Below, piece by piece: positions 18,425 to 28,091 of a stretch of DNA of 64,000 bases (the first letter of the stretch is position 1; each line of letters starts with the position of its first letter). This DNA comes from Streptomyces sp. NL15-2K (GTDB lineage Bacteria; Actinomycetota; Actinomycetes; Streptomycetales; Streptomycetaceae): assembly GCF_030551255.1 (NCBI RefSeq), contig NZ_CP130630.1, forward strand, positions 4,817,501 through 4,881,500, given 5' to 3'. The notes under the pieces were generated by a model. That model ran no database searches, had not been told where the DNA came from, and saw nothing but the letters and a program-made list of their open reading frames with translations. Made by a program: the position numbers and the translations under genes.

Positions 18425-18900
18425 GCCCGACTCCAGTCGCCCGACTTGCCGCCCGTCTTCTCCTCGACCCGTACGTCCGTGATGACCGCTCCCTTGTCGA
18501 CCGCCTTGACCATGTCGATCACGGTGAGCGCGGCGACGGAGACCGCGGTGAGGGCCTCCATCTCGACGCCCGTGCGGTCCGTCGTCTTCACCGTGGCCAG
18601 GATCTCCACGGCGTCGTCCGCGACCCGCAAGTCCAGTTTCACACCCGACACCGACAACGGGTGGCACAGCGGAATCAGGTCCGGGGTGCGTTTGGCGCCC
18701 ATGATGCCCGCGATCCGCGCGGTGGCCAGGGCATCCCCCTTGGGGACTCCTTCACCGCGCAGGAGTTCGATCACGCGGGGCGAGACCAGGACGCGTCCGC
18801 TGGCGCGGGCGGTGCGCGCGGTCACGTCCTTGCCGGATACGTCGACCATGCGGGCGGCGCCCGCCTCGTCGATGTGGGTCAGTCGGTCCTGCGTACTCAT
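18421..18900 (-). CDS. moaC: cyclic pyranopterin monophosphate synthase MoaC
   Basis: A 159-residue enzyme completing cyclic pyranopterin formation after MoaA. Motifs in order: HIDEAGAARMVDVSGK, KGDALATARIAGIMGAKRT, LIPLCHPLSVSGV, and TDRTGVEMEALTAVSVAAL, all active-site regions of MoaC. ATG 18900 is chosen because GGGAG lies 8 nt upstream; longer versions are not conserved in style. 61 bp downstream of moeA and overlapping mog by 4 bp. Confidence 0.95.
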   Translation of the reverse strand: MSTQDRLTHIDEAGAARMVDVSGKDVTARTARASGRVLVSPRVIELLRGEGVPKGDALATARIAGIMGAKRTPDLIPLCHPLSVSGVKLDLRVADDAVEILATVKTTDRTGVEMEALTAVSVAALTVIDMVKAVDKGAVITDVRVEEKTGGKSGDWSRA

Positions 18901-18961
18901 GGTGGTGGTGCTCCCGGTCCGGGCCTGCTGTGCGCGACACGGTACCGCCAACCAGGAGTAC

Positions 18962-20284
18962 TCAGCCGAGCAGGACCACCTCGACCTCGGCGCCGGGCTC
19001 CACGGATTCGACGTCCTCGGGGACGACGATCAGCGCGTCGGCGTGCGCGAGGGCGGCGACCAGGTGGGACCCGGCCCCGCCGACCGGGGTGACCGTGCCG
19101 TCAGTGTGCGTCGCGCGCAGGAACTGTCTGCGCCCCTTCGGCGAGGTCAGCGCCTTGTCGGCGGCCAGGGTCGCGGTCGTCCGCGGGCGGTGGACGTCCC
19201 TGAGGCCCATGAGGGTGCGGATGGCGGGGCGTACGAACAGCTCGAAGGAGACGTACGACGACACGGGGTTGCCCGGCAGTGCGAGCAGCGGTGTGTGGTC
19301 GGGGCCGATGGAGCCGAAGCCCTGGGGCTTGCCGGGCTGCATGGCGAGCTTGCGGAACTCGATGCCGCTGCCGGCCTCGTCCTCGTCGCCGACGTACGAC
19401 AGCGCCTCCTTGACGACGTCGTACGCGCCGACGCTGACGCCGCCCGTGGTGACCATGAGGTCGGCGCGGACGAGCTGGTCCTCGATGGTGGACCTCAGGG
19501 TCTCGGCGTCGTCGGCGACGGCGCCCACCTTGTAGGCGATGGCGCCGGCGTCGCGGGCGGCGGCGGTGAGGGCGAAGCTGTTGGAGTCGTAGATCTGGCC
19601 GCTGCCGAGTTCCTCGCCGGGCTGGACGAGCTCGCTGCCGGTGGACATGACGACCACGCGCGGGCGCGGGCGTACGCGTACGGTGCCGCGGCCGATCGCG
19701 GCGAGCAGGGCGATCTGCGGCGGGCCGAGGACCTTACCGGCGGTGAGGGCGCGGTCGCCGGCCTTGACGTCGCTGCCCTTCGCGCGCACGTGCGCGCGGG
19801 CCTCGGCCGGCCGGTACACGTGCACATGTCCCTCTGCGCCCTCGGGAGCGAGGGTCCGGGCGCGCATCCCGGACACGGGGCCCTCGCCGAGGCCGCCGTC
19901 GGTCCACTCGACGGGGACGACGGTCTCGGCGCCGGGCGGCAGCGGGGCGCCCGTCATGATGCGGGCGGCCTGGCCGGGACCCACGTGAAGCAGGTCGGCC
20001 TGGCCCGCCGCGACGTCCCCGACGACGTCCAGGACGGCCGGGAACTCCTCGCTCGCGCCCGCGACGTCCGCGACCCGCACCGCGTACCCGTCCATGGAGC
20101 TGTTGTCGAACGGCGGCAGGGACACCGGCACCGTGACGTCGTCGACCAGGACGCAGCCCTGGGCGTCGAGCAGTTGCAGCTCGATGGGCTCGAGGGGGCG
20201 GACGGTCGCGAGGATGTCCTCCAGGTGCTCGTCCACCGACCACAGCTGGTCCTGGCCCGTGGTGCGGGGCGCGGCGCTGCTCAA
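18962..20284 (-). CDS. moeA: molybdopterin molybdenumtransferase MoeA
   Basis: A 440-residue enzyme inserting molybdate into adenylated molybdopterin. The N-terminal region has PPFDNSSMDGYAVR, then ARIMTGAPLPPGAETVVPVE, the MoCF domain VVMSTGSELVQPGEELGSGQIYDSN, and TTGGVSVGAYDVVKEAL with LPGNPVSSYVSFELFV. A TTG start at 20284 lies 4 nt after the galU stop and is served by GAGGAGAT inside the galU 3' end. Coupled expression with galU is conserved in actinobacteria. Confidence 0.95.
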   Translation of the reverse strand: MSSAAPRTTGQDQLWSVDEHLEDILATVRPLEPIELQLLDAQGCVLVDDVTVPVSLPPFDNSSMDGYAVRVADVAGASEEFPAVLDVVGDVAAGQADLLHVGPGQAARIMTGAPLPPGAETVVPVEWTDGGLGEGPVSGMRARTLAPEGAEGHVHVYRPAEARAHVRAKGSDVKAGDRALTAGKVLGPPQIALLAAIGRGTVRVRPRPRVVVMSTGSELVQPGEELGSGQIYDSNSFALTAAARDAGAIAYKVGAVADDAETLRSTIEDQLVRADLMVTTGGVSVGAYDVVKEALSYVGDEDEAGSGIEFRKLAMQPGKPQGFGSIGPDHTPLLALPGNPVSSYVSFELFVRPAIRTLMGLRDVHRPRTTATLAADKALTSPKGRRQFLRATHTDGTVTPVGGAGSHLVAALAHADALIVVPEDVESVEPGAEVEVVLLG

Positions 20285-20288
20285 ATCT

Positions 20289-21191
20289 CTACATCTCCTC
20301 GGCTACGTAACTGCGAAGCCAGGTCCGGAAGTCCGGGCCCAGGTCTTCACGTTCGCATGCGAGTCTGACAATGGCACGCAGGTAGTCGCCGCGGTCGCCG
20401 GTGTCATAGCGGCGGCCCTTGAAGACGACGCCGTGCACCGGGCCGCCGAGCTTCTCGTCCGCCGCGAGCTGCTGGAGGGCGTCGGTGAGCTGGATCTCGC
20501 CGCCGCGGCCCGGCTCGGTCTTGCGCAGGATGTCGAAGATGTGGGGATCGAGGACGTAGCGGCCGATGACCGCGTAGTTCGACGGGGCGTCCGCCGCGGC
20601 GGGCTTCTCGACCAGGCCGCTCACCCTGACCACGTCGCTGTCCTCGGTCTCCTCGACGACGGCACAGCCGTAGAGGTGGATCTGCTCGGGCGCGACTTCC
20701 ATGAGCGCGATGACGCTGCCCCCGTGCTGCTCCTGGACCTCGATCATCCGCTTGAGCAGCGCGTCGCGGGCGTCGATCAGGTCGTCGCCGAGCAGCACGG
20801 CGAAGGGCTCGTGGCCGACGTGCGGGGCGGCGCACAGCACGGCGTGGCCGAGGCCCTTGGGGTCGCCCTGGCGGACGTAGTGCATGGTCGCGAGGTCGCT
20901 GGACTCCTGCACCTTCGCGAGCCGGCTGGCGTCGCCCTTCTTCTGCAGGGCGGATTCCAGCTCGTAGTTGCGGTCGAAGTGGTCCTCCAGGGGGCGCTTG
21001 TTACGGCCCGTGATCATGAGAACGTCGTCCAGACCGGCGGACACGGCCTCCTCGACCACGTACTGGATCGCGGGCTTGTCGACGACCGGCAGCATCTCCT
21101 TGGGAGTGGCCTTGGTGGCCGGCAGGAACCGGGTGCCGAGACCTGCTGCGGGAATGACAGCCTTGCTGATCCGAGGGTGCGACTGAGTCAT
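20289..21191 (-). CDS. galU: UTP-glucose-1-phosphate uridylyltransferase GalU
   Basis: A 300-residue nucleotidyltransferase making UDP-glucose for cell-wall and glycogen-related polymers. The nucleotide-binding signature AVIPAAGLGTRFLPATKATPKEM is at the N-terminus, followed by DKPAIQYVVEEAV, LGDDLID and GLVEKP. First gene of the operon leading to sepX. The 92-bp gap to the divergent folate gene carries the promoters for both. Confidence 0.96.
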   Translation of the reverse strand: MTQSHPRISKAVIPAAGLGTRFLPATKATPKEMLPVVDKPAIQYVVEEAVSAGLDDVLMITGRNKRPLEDHFDRNYELESALQKKGDASRLAKVQESSDLATMHYVRQGDPKGLGHAVLCAAPHVGHEPFAVLLGDDLIDARDALLKRMIEVQEQHGGSVIALMEVAPEQIHLYGCAVVEETEDSDVVRVSGLVEKPAAADAPSNYAVIGRYVLDPHIFDILRKTEPGRGGEIQLTDALQQLAADEKLGGPVHGVVFKGRRYDTGDRGDYLRAIVRLACEREDLGPDFRTWLRSYVAEEM

Positions 21192-21283
21192 GGGCGCAAC
21201 CTTATCCGGTGCGTTTGCAGGGATTCTGTCGCTCCGGTTAATTGGCTCTCATATGAGCGTATTGGAAGGGTACGGGACAACTC

Positions 21284-21907
21284 TTGAGTCACTTCGGACG
21301 TCTGGCCGAGCCTGACAAGCGCACGTTGCGGCGAGAGATCCTCGCGGCGAGGAACAGGTTGACGGCCGATGACGTGCGGGAAGCCGCCACCGCGCTGGCC
21401 GAGCGCGCCCTGGAGCTGCCCGAGGTGGCGGGGGCGCGCACGGTGGCGGCGTACGTCTCCGTGGGCGGCGAACCCGGCACACTCGCGCTGCTGGACGCCC
21501 TGCGCGAGCGGGGCGCGCGCGTCCTGCTCCCCGCGCTCCTGCCGGACAACGACCTGGACTGGGGCGCCTACACCGGCGAGGGCTCCCTCGCGCGCGTCCA
21601 ACACCGCGGAAAGATCGCCCTCTTCGAACCGGTCGGGGAGCGCCTCGGCCCGGACGCCGTGACCGCCGCCGACGTCGTGCTGCTGCCCGGCCTGGCGGTC
21701 GACGCACGCGGCATGCGCCTGGGGCGCGGCGGGGGCTCGTACGACCGCGTCCTCACCCGTTTGGAGCAGGCGGGCGCACATCCCGCGCTGGTGATGCTGC
21801 TGTACGACTCCGAGGTCGTCGAGCGCCTGCCGACCGAGGCGCACGACCGGCCGGTGCACGCGGTGGTGACACCGTCGGCCGTACGCCGCTTCCGCCGCGG
21901 TTCCTGA
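21284..21907 (+). CDS. 5-formyltetrahydrofolate cyclo-ligase
   Basis: A 207-residue ATP-dependent enzyme converting 5-formyl-THF to 5,10-methenyl-THF. Motifs: DKRTLRREILAARNRL at the N-terminus, then the ATP/substrate loop VVLLPGLAVDARGMRLGRGGGSYDR near residues 129-153. TTG 21284 is the start; the nearby ATG at 21253 is out of frame. Divergent from galU and convergent with the penicillin acylase gene 21 bp away. Confidence 0.93.
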   Translation: MSHFGRLAEPDKRTLRREILAARNRLTADDVREAATALAERALELPEVAGARTVAAYVSVGGEPGTLALLDALRERGARVLLPALLPDNDLDWGAYTGEGSLARVQHRGKIALFEPVGERLGPDAVTAADVVLLPGLAVDARGMRLGRGGGSYDRVLTRLEQAGAHPALVMLLYDSEVVERLPTEAHDRPVHAVVTPSAVRRFRRGS

Positions 21908-21928
21908 GCCGCTCCCCGGCGGCTCGGC

Positions 21929-24703
21929 TCACGGCTTGAGCACCAGCGTGTCGCTCGTGCCGTCCTCGACCGCCTGGTCGGAGAAGGACCAGTCCAGCAG
22001 CTCGCCCTTGGCCCACTTGCCCGTCTGGTCGACGTAGTGGGCGCTGTAGGCGTGCCCGGAGGCTCCGGTGAGGTTGATCCACTTCGACTTGTCGAGGTCG
22101 CCGAGGTTGACCACCATCCGCATCGACGGCACCCAGACGACGTCGTAGCCGCCGGCGGCGTTCCAGCCGGTGGCGTTGACCGTCGCCTCGCCGCCGCTGA
22201 GCTTCCACGGGCCGCGGTTGAGCATGTACTGCATGAAGCCGGGACCGTCGGTGCCCAGGGTCTGGTTCTTCAGGAACAGGCGGTGCAGCCGGCCCCAGCT
22301 CCAGGTGTCGATGTCCTTGCCGAGCTTGGCGGTCAGCTCCCAGCGGGCGTCGATCATGGCGCGCTCGAACAGCTTGTCGCGGTTGTGGTCGGCGCCGGGG
22401 CGGTTGCGGTTGCTGGGCGTGGTCCACCAGTCGCTGTTCTCGTCGTCGATCAGCTTGCGCACCACCTCGAACCAGCGGTCGCCGCCGTCGGGCTGCGCCT
22501 GGTCGGGGTCGCGCTGGCCGCACTCGAGCACCTTGCCGGCCTCGTCCACGGGCCCGGTGGTGTTGACCGGGTCGACCCACAGGCACTGATCCTTGACGCG
22601 CAGTTCCTTGGGCAGCTTGTTGCCGAAGGCCAGCTTGAGGATGTTGCGCCAGACGGCGTTGAAGTAGGCGGCCGCCGCCGAGTCCGCGTCCTGGGTGTAG
22701 TCCCAGCCCTCGAGGAGCTCCTGCGCCGCCCGGACGTCGGGGTCGGCGAGGTTGATCTTCAGCAGCTTGGGCACGAGCAGCTTGGCGATCTCGCTGCTGT
22801 TGTCCGTCTGCATCTGACGCATGTCGTCGGTGGAGATCTTGCCGCCGTCCTTGATCTTCTGCTCGATCAGGTCGGTGATCCGCTGGCTGCGGGTGCCGTA
22901 GCCCCAGTCCGTGGTGAGCGTGTAGGGGTAGTCCGTCTTCTCCTTGTTGATCACGGCCTGGTTGGCGGTGACGATGTAGCCGCGCTGCGGGTTGTACTCG
23001 TAGGGCAGCGCGTCCTGCGGGATGTACCCGGTCCACTCGTACTTGGGGTCCCAGCCCGGCGCCGGGACGGAGCCGTCGTCGCCCTTCGCGCGCGTGGGGA
23101 TCTTCCCGGGCAGCGTGTAGCCGATGTTGTCCTTGGTGTCGGCGTAGATCAGGTTCTGCGAGGGCACGTCGAACAGGGTCGCGGCCTCGCGGAAGTCGGT
23201 CCAGTCGGCCGCCTTGTCCATCGCGAAGACGGCGTCCATGGAGGTGCCCGGATCCAGCGCGGTCCAGCGCAGCGCGATGCCGTAGCCGTCGCCCCGGTCG
23301 GGGGCCGCGGCGTCGACGGCGGCCTTCCTGCCGACCTTCACGAGCTCGTCGTCGCGGTCGGACAGCAGTGGTCCGTTGTTCGTCTCGCGGACGACGATCT
23401 TCTTGGACGCGCCGCCGGCGACCTTGATGGTCTCCTCGCGCCGCTTGAAGGCCTTGACCTTGCCGTCGTAGAGGTAGCCGTCGCCGGAGAGCTTCTCCAG
23501 GTAGAGGTCGGTGACGTCGACGCCGGAGTTGGTCATGCCCCAGGCGATGTTCTGGTTGTGGCCGATGACCACGCCGGGCATGCCCGCGAAGGTGTAGCCG
23601 CTGACGTCGTACTGGCACTTGCTGGAGACGGTGCGGCAGTGCAGGCCCATCTGGTACCAGACGGATGGCAGCGAGGGCGACAGGTGCGGGTCGTTGGCCA
23701 GCAGGGGTTTGCCGGTGATCGTGTACTTCCCGCGCACGACCCAGGCGTTCGAGCCGATGCCGTTGCCGTTCACGCCGACGGCCGTGGGGAGGTTGTCCAG
23801 GACGCCCTGGAGGCCGCTGAGCTGGCTCTGGAGGGCCGATCCGGCCGACGTCGAGGCCGACTGCGTACCCGTGCCCGTCCCGCTCGTGGAGGAGCCGCCG
23901 GCGGACGCGCCGCCGCTTCCCTCGAAGGTCCTGGTGAGCTCGTCGTACTGGCCCTGCTGGACGATCGTCTGGTTCCGGCTGTAGGGGTACTCCGGGTACA
24001 GGTCGGCGATCTGCTTGGGGCCGAGGCGGCTGGTCATCAGGGCGCGGTCGATCTCGTCCTGCATGTTGCCGCGCAGGTCCCAGGCCATCGCCTTCAGCCA
24101 CGAGATCGAGTCGACCGGGGTCCACTTCTCGGGCTTGTAGTCGTTGCTGAAGCCCAGGGCCGCGTACTCCAGGGAGATCTGCTCGCCGTCCTTGCCCTTC
24201 AGGTAGGCGTTGACTCCCTTGGCGTACGCCTGGAGGTACTTCTTCGTGGCCGGCGACAGCTTGGTGTCGTACTCCTTCTTCGCGACCCGGTCCCAGCCCA
24301 GGGTGCGCAGGAACTCGTCGTTGTCGACCTGGCTCTTGCCGAACATCTCCGACAGGCGCCCGGAGGTCATGTGGCGGCGCACGTCCATCTCGTAGAACCG
24401 GTCCTGCGCCTGGACGTAGCCCTGCGCCATGAACAGGTCCTCGTCGGAGGAGGCGTAGATCTGCGGGATGCCGTAGCCGTCGCGCTTGACGTCGACGGGG
24501 CCCGACAGGCCCGCCAGCGTGAGTGAGCCCTTGGTCTGCGGGAAGGAGGCCCGGACGGTGCTGACGGACCAGTACCCCCCGTAGGCGACGCCTCCGACGA
24601 GGGCCAGCACCAGGACCAGGACGATCAAGCGGGCTTTGCGCCCCTTCTTCCTGCCGGACTTGCCGGGCTGCTGACCCGTAGAGGCGGTGGTGTCGGTGGG
24701 CAT
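21929..24703 (-). CDS. penicillin acylase family protein (Ntn hydrolase)
   Basis: A 924-residue exported or membrane-anchored amidase. A basic N-terminus precedes one membrane helix (ARLIVLVLVLALVGGVAYGGYW). The alpha-chain region has VDVKRDGYGIPQIYASSDEDLFMAQGY, a Gly/Ser/Thr-rich linker near residues 255-280, and the self-cleavage site GIGSNAWVV, where Ser318 becomes the beta-chain N-terminal nucleophile. Partners such as LLANDPHLSPSLPSVWYQ are present. ATG 24703 has AAGGACAG before it. Could cleave beta-lactams, acyl-homoserine lactones or other amides; substrate unknown. Confidence 0.93.
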   Translation of the reverse strand: MPTDTTASTGQQPGKSGRKKGRKARLIVLVLVLALVGGVAYGGYWSVSTVRASFPQTKGSLTLAGLSGPVDVKRDGYGIPQIYASSDEDLFMAQGYVQAQDRFYEMDVRRHMTSGRLSEMFGKSQVDNDEFLRTLGWDRVAKKEYDTKLSPATKKYLQAYAKGVNAYLKGKDGEQISLEYAALGFSNDYKPEKWTPVDSISWLKAMAWDLRGNMQDEIDRALMTSRLGPKQIADLYPEYPYSRNQTIVQQGQYDELTRTFEGSGGASAGGSSTSGTGTGTQSASTSAGSALQSQLSGLQGVLDNLPTAVGVNGNGIGSNAWVVRGKYTITGKPLLANDPHLSPSLPSVWYQMGLHCRTVSSKCQYDVSGYTFAGMPGVVIGHNQNIAWGMTNSGVDVTDLYLEKLSGDGYLYDGKVKAFKRREETIKVAGGASKKIVVRETNNGPLLSDRDDELVKVGRKAAVDAAAPDRGDGYGIALRWTALDPGTSMDAVFAMDKAADWTDFREAATLFDVPSQNLIYADTKDNIGYTLPGKIPTRAKGDDGSVPAPGWDPKYEWTGYIPQDALPYEYNPQRGYIVTANQAVINKEKTDYPYTLTTDWGYGTRSQRITDLIEQKIKDGGKISTDDMRQMQTDNSSEIAKLLVPKLLKINLADPDVRAAQELLEGWDYTQDADSAAAAYFNAVWRNILKLAFGNKLPKELRVKDQCLWVDPVNTTGPVDEAGKVLECGQRDPDQAQPDGGDRWFEVVRKLIDDENSDWWTTPSNRNRPGADHNRDKLFERAMIDARWELTAKLGKDIDTWSWGRLHRLFLKNQTLGTDGPGFMQYMLNRGPWKLSGGEATVNATGWNAAGGYDVVWVPSMRMVVNLGDLDKSKWINLTGASGHAYSAHYVDQTGKWAKGELLDWSFSDQAVEDGTSDTLVLKP

Positions 24704-24941
24704 CGCTGTCCTTGCTGTCCTAACGCGAGCGGCAGGCGGGCCGTGCTTTTGACTGAGCGCTGGAGCAACCATAGGCGCAGGGCCTGTGCCCACTTGACGC
24801 GGAGTCGGGAACCAGCACGGACGGACGTTCGATCATGCACCGCGAAGCGTCAAGAAATCGTCAAGAGTTAGGTAAGGTAACGAAGTACTTGGGTGCGAAG
24901 CGTCACGGCTTCGTGTCCTATGTACGTGAGCCCACGCGCGC

Positions 24942-26480
24942 GTGATGCGCGTCGGCCAGGGAAGGGAACGGCCGCTGACTGTCCACGACCTCAACCAGCT
25001 CCTGCTCGTCTGCTCGCTCGTCCTGCTCGTCGCCGTGGCAGCGGTCCGGATCTCCTCGCGCAGCGGGCTCCCCAGCCTGCTCGTATACCTGGGGATCGGC
25101 GTCGCCATGGGCCAGGACGGCATCGGCGACATCCACTTCAACAACGCCGAACTGACCCAGGTCATCGGATACGCGGCCCTGGTCGTGATCCTGGCCGAGG
25201 GCGGTCTGGGCACGAAGTGGAAGGAGGTCAAACCGGCCCTGCCGGCCGCCACGGCGCTGGCGCTGGCCGGGGTCGCGGTGAGTGTCGGGGTCACGGCGAC
25301 GGCCTCTCACTACCTGATCGGGCTGGAGTGGCGCCAGGCGCTCATCATCGGGGCCGTGGTCTCCTCCACGGACGCCGCGGCCGTCTTCTCCGTCCTGCGG
25401 AAGATCCCCCTGCCCGCGCGCGTGACGGGCACCCTGGAGGCCGAGTCCGGCTTCAACGACGCCCCCGTGGTCATCCTGGTGGTCTCCTTCTCGATGGCGG
25501 GCCCGATCGAGCACTGGTACGTGCTGCTCGGCGAGATAGCCCTGGAGCTGGCCATCGGCGCCGCCATCGGCATCGCGGTGGGCTGGCTGGGCTCCTGGGG
25601 GCTCCGGCACGTGGCCCTGCCCGCCTCCGGCCTCTACCCGATCGCCGTCATGGCCATCGCCGTCACCGCGTACGCGGCGGGCGCGCAGGCACACGGCAGC
25701 GGCTTCCTCGCCGTCTACCTCGCCTCGATGGTGATGGGCAACGCCAAGCTGCCGCACTGGCCCGCCACCCGCGGGTTCGCCGACGGGGTCGGCTGGATCG
25801 CCCAGATCGGCATGTTCGTCCTGCTCGGGCTGCTGGTCACCCCGCACGAACTGGGCGACGACATCGTGCCCGCCCTCCTCATCGGGCTGGTGCTGACCAT
25901 GGTGGCCCGCCCGCTGAGCGTCGTGCTGTGCCTGACACCGTTCCGGGTGTCGTGGCAGGAGCAGGCCCTGATGTCCTGGGCCGGGCTGCGCGGCGCCGTC
26001 CCCATCATCCTGGCGACCATCCCCATGGTGGAGGGCGTCGAGGCCAGCCGCCGGATCTTCAACATGGTCTTCGTCCTGGTCGTCGTCTACACCCTGGTCC
26101 AGGGGCCCACCCTGCCGTGGCTCGCCCGCAAGCTGCGCCTGGGCGACGGATCGGAGGCCGCCGACCTCGGCATCGAGTCGGCACCCCTGGAGCGGCTGCG
26201 CGGGCACCTGCTGTCCGTCCCGATCCCCGAGGGGTCGAGGATGCACGGCGTCGAGATCAACGAGCTGCGGTTGCCGGCCGGGGCCGCCGTCACCCTGGTC
26301 GTACGCGAGGGAAAGTCGTTCGTCCCGCTGCCCACGACGGTGCTGCGACGCGGCGACGAACTGCTCGTGGTCGCCACGGACCCCGTACGCGACGCGGCGG
26401 AGCGACGGCTGCGCGCGGTGGGACGCGGCGGCAAGCTGGCCGGATGGCTGGGGACGAACGGCGACGACACGGGTCGTTGA
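24942..26480 (+). CDS. potassium/proton antiporter (CPA1, NhaP2-like) with TrkA_C domain
   Basis: A 512-residue cation/proton antiporter. About twelve membrane helices are followed by a C-terminal TrkA_C domain (residues about 415-490). VVSSTDAAAVFSVL and LEAESGFNDAPVVILV are the ion-binding core of this family, and SWAGLRGAVPIILATIP is the second conserved stretch. GTG 24942 and ATG 24945 are possible starts, but GGGAAGGGAA at 24958-24968 lies just before CTG 24975 (LTVHDLNQLLLV), the position where such proteins normally begin. Exports K+ under alkaline or osmotic stress. Confidence 0.92.
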   Translation: MMRVGQGRERPLTVHDLNQLLLVCSLVLLVAVAAVRISSRSGLPSLLVYLGIGVAMGQDGIGDIHFNNAELTQVIGYAALVVILAEGGLGTKWKEVKPALPAATALALAGVAVSVGVTATASHYLIGLEWRQALIIGAVVSSTDAAAVFSVLRKIPLPARVTGTLEAESGFNDAPVVILVVSFSMAGPIEHWYVLLGEIALELAIGAAIGIAVGWLGSWGLRHVALPASGLYPIAVMAIAVTAYAAGAQAHGSGFLAVYLASMVMGNAKLPHWPATRGFADGVGWIAQIGMFVLLGLLVTPHELGDDIVPALLIGLVLTMVARPLSVVLCLTPFRVSWQEQALMSWAGLRGAVPIILATIPMVEGVEASRRIFNMVFVLVVVYTLVQGPTLPWLARKLRLGDGSEAADLGIESAPLERLRGHLLSVPIPEGSRMHGVEINELRLPAGAAVTLVVREGKSFVPLPTTVLRRGDELLVVATDPVRDAAERRLRAVGRGGKLAGWLGTNGDDTGR

Positions 26481-26751
26481 GGGCGCGTTTCGTACGGTTC
26501 ACCCGCCCCGCAATCGCAGGTGGACGGGAGGATGGTGCTCCGTTTCACAGGCGTATCAGGTGTGATCCCTGTATGGTGAAGGCGCATTCCGATCGAACCA
26601 CCTCTGCCTGACGCAGTGCTGGCGCGACCGTACGGCGGCCGGGACGCCCCGCAGTGGGCGCCGGTATCCACCGCAGTCCGCGCAAGAGGACAGCTCTCGG
26701 CGCCCGAGCCCTACAGGGGCCGCGCTACCAGGCGGCAGAAAGGCACGGGCC

Positions 26752-28023
26752 GTGGCATCCACGGTCACCTCCCGCCCCGGATACGGGCAGCTGCTGCGCA
26801 CCCGCGGCGCCTGGACGTTCCTGCTCCCCGGCTTCGCGGCACGTCAGCCCTTCGCCATGCTCACCGTCTCCATCGTGCTGCTCGTCCAGCACACCACCGG
26901 CTCGTACGGTGTGGCGGGCGCCGCCGCTGCCGTCACCGGCGTCTCCATGGCGCTGTTCGCGCCCTACAGCGGGCGGCTCGCCGACCGTCACGGGCAGCGG
27001 ACCGTGCTGATTCCGGGCGTGCTCGTGCACGCCCTGTCCGTTCTGACCCTGACGGCGCTCGCACTGGCGGACGCACCTCTGTGGGCCCTGCTCGCGGCGG
27101 CCCTCCCCACAGGGGCCTCGATACCGCAGATCGGGCCCATGGTGCGCGCCCGTTGGGCCGTGAAGCTCCAGGACTCGCCCCTGCTGCCCACCGCGGCGGC
27201 CTTCGAGTCCGTCACCGACGAGCTGACCTTCGTGGTCGGCCCGCTGCTCGCCACCGCCCTGTGCACGGCGGTGGACCCGGCCGCGGGGCTGGTGACGGAG
27301 GCGTCACTGACGCTGCTGGGCGGCCTGCTGTTCGCCGCACAGAGGAGCACCCAGCCCTCGGTCCCCGGCGGGACGGGCGAGGGGCACGCGCGCGTGGAGC
27401 GCGCTTCCGCTCTACGCGTCCCCGGGGTGCGCGTCCTGATCGTGGCCTTCCTCGGCATCGGTTCCGTCTTCGGCGGCATGCAGGTCTCGCTGGCCGCGTT
27501 CACCGAGTCCATCGGCGAGCCCGGCCTGAACGGCGTCCTGTACGGCACCTTCGCCGCGGGCAACATGCTCTCCGGCCTGGTCTGCGGAGCCATCGCCTGG
27601 AAGACCGCCCCGCAGCAGCGCCTGGTCGTCGGATACGCCGCCCTCGCGCTCACCGCCTCCGGCCTGCTGGCCGCCCACTCGGTGCTCGTCCTGGCCGGCC
27701 TCGGCCTGCTCGTCGGCATGTCCATCGCACCCACCTTGATCACCGGCTACACCCTGGTCGAGAACCTGGTCCCGGCCGGCGCCCGCACCGAGGCCTTCAC
27801 CTGGCTGACCGGCGCGGTCGCACTGGGCCAGGCGGCCGCCGTCACCGTCGCCGGGCAGCTGGAGGACCGCCTTCGGGACGGCGCCGGTTTCCTGGTGCCG
27901 ATGGGCGGCACGCTGCTCGCCCTGGCGACACTGCTGGCCCTGCGTTCGCGGCTCGCGGCACGGCCCCGCGGCCGCACCGTCGCACGTGGCGTCGGTCACC
28001 GCGTGCCGGTGACAGTGGACTGA
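26752..28023 (+). CDS. MFS transporter
   Basis: A 423-residue permease with about 12 hydrophobic helices. The loop 2-3 motif is APYSGRLADRHGQRTVLIPG, the usual A motif of the superfamily. It starts at GTG 26752 with AAAGG upstream. A 271-bp gap separates it from the antiporter gene. No substrate-binding motif is visible; it could export a small molecule. Downstream FmdB-like gene follows after 68 bp. Confidence 0.88.
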   Translation: MASTVTSRPGYGQLLRTRGAWTFLLPGFAARQPFAMLTVSIVLLVQHTTGSYGVAGAAAAVTGVSMALFAPYSGRLADRHGQRTVLIPGVLVHALSVLTLTALALADAPLWALLAAALPTGASIPQIGPMVRARWAVKLQDSPLLPTAAAFESVTDELTFVVGPLLATALCTAVDPAAGLVTEASLTLLGGLLFAAQRSTQPSVPGGTGEGHARVERASALRVPGVRVLIVAFLGIGSVFGGMQVSLAAFTESIGEPGLNGVLYGTFAAGNMLSGLVCGAIAWKTAPQQRLVVGYAALALTASGLLAAHSVLVLAGLGLLVGMSIAPTLITGYTLVENLVPAGARTEAFTWLTGAVALGQAAAVTVAGQLEDRLRDGAGFLVPMGGTLLALATLLALRSRLAARPRGRTVARGVGHRVPVTVD

Positions 28024-28091
28024 TCCTCAGGAATACGTCACACTGGACCGTCGTTTAGCACTCATTGAGTGAGAGTGCCAGGAGGAAGACA

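Noticed and set aside
21248..21257. CTCATATGAG palindrome between galU and the folate gene as operator
   Set aside because: Only 10 bp and AT-rich; such palindromes occur by chance in promoters and no regulator gene is adjacent.
24842..24941. Riboswitch upstream of the K+/H+ antiporter
   Set aside because: A small hairpin (GCGAAGC/GCTTCGT region) is present, but no conserved core of a c-di-AMP or other known riboswitch could be recognised.
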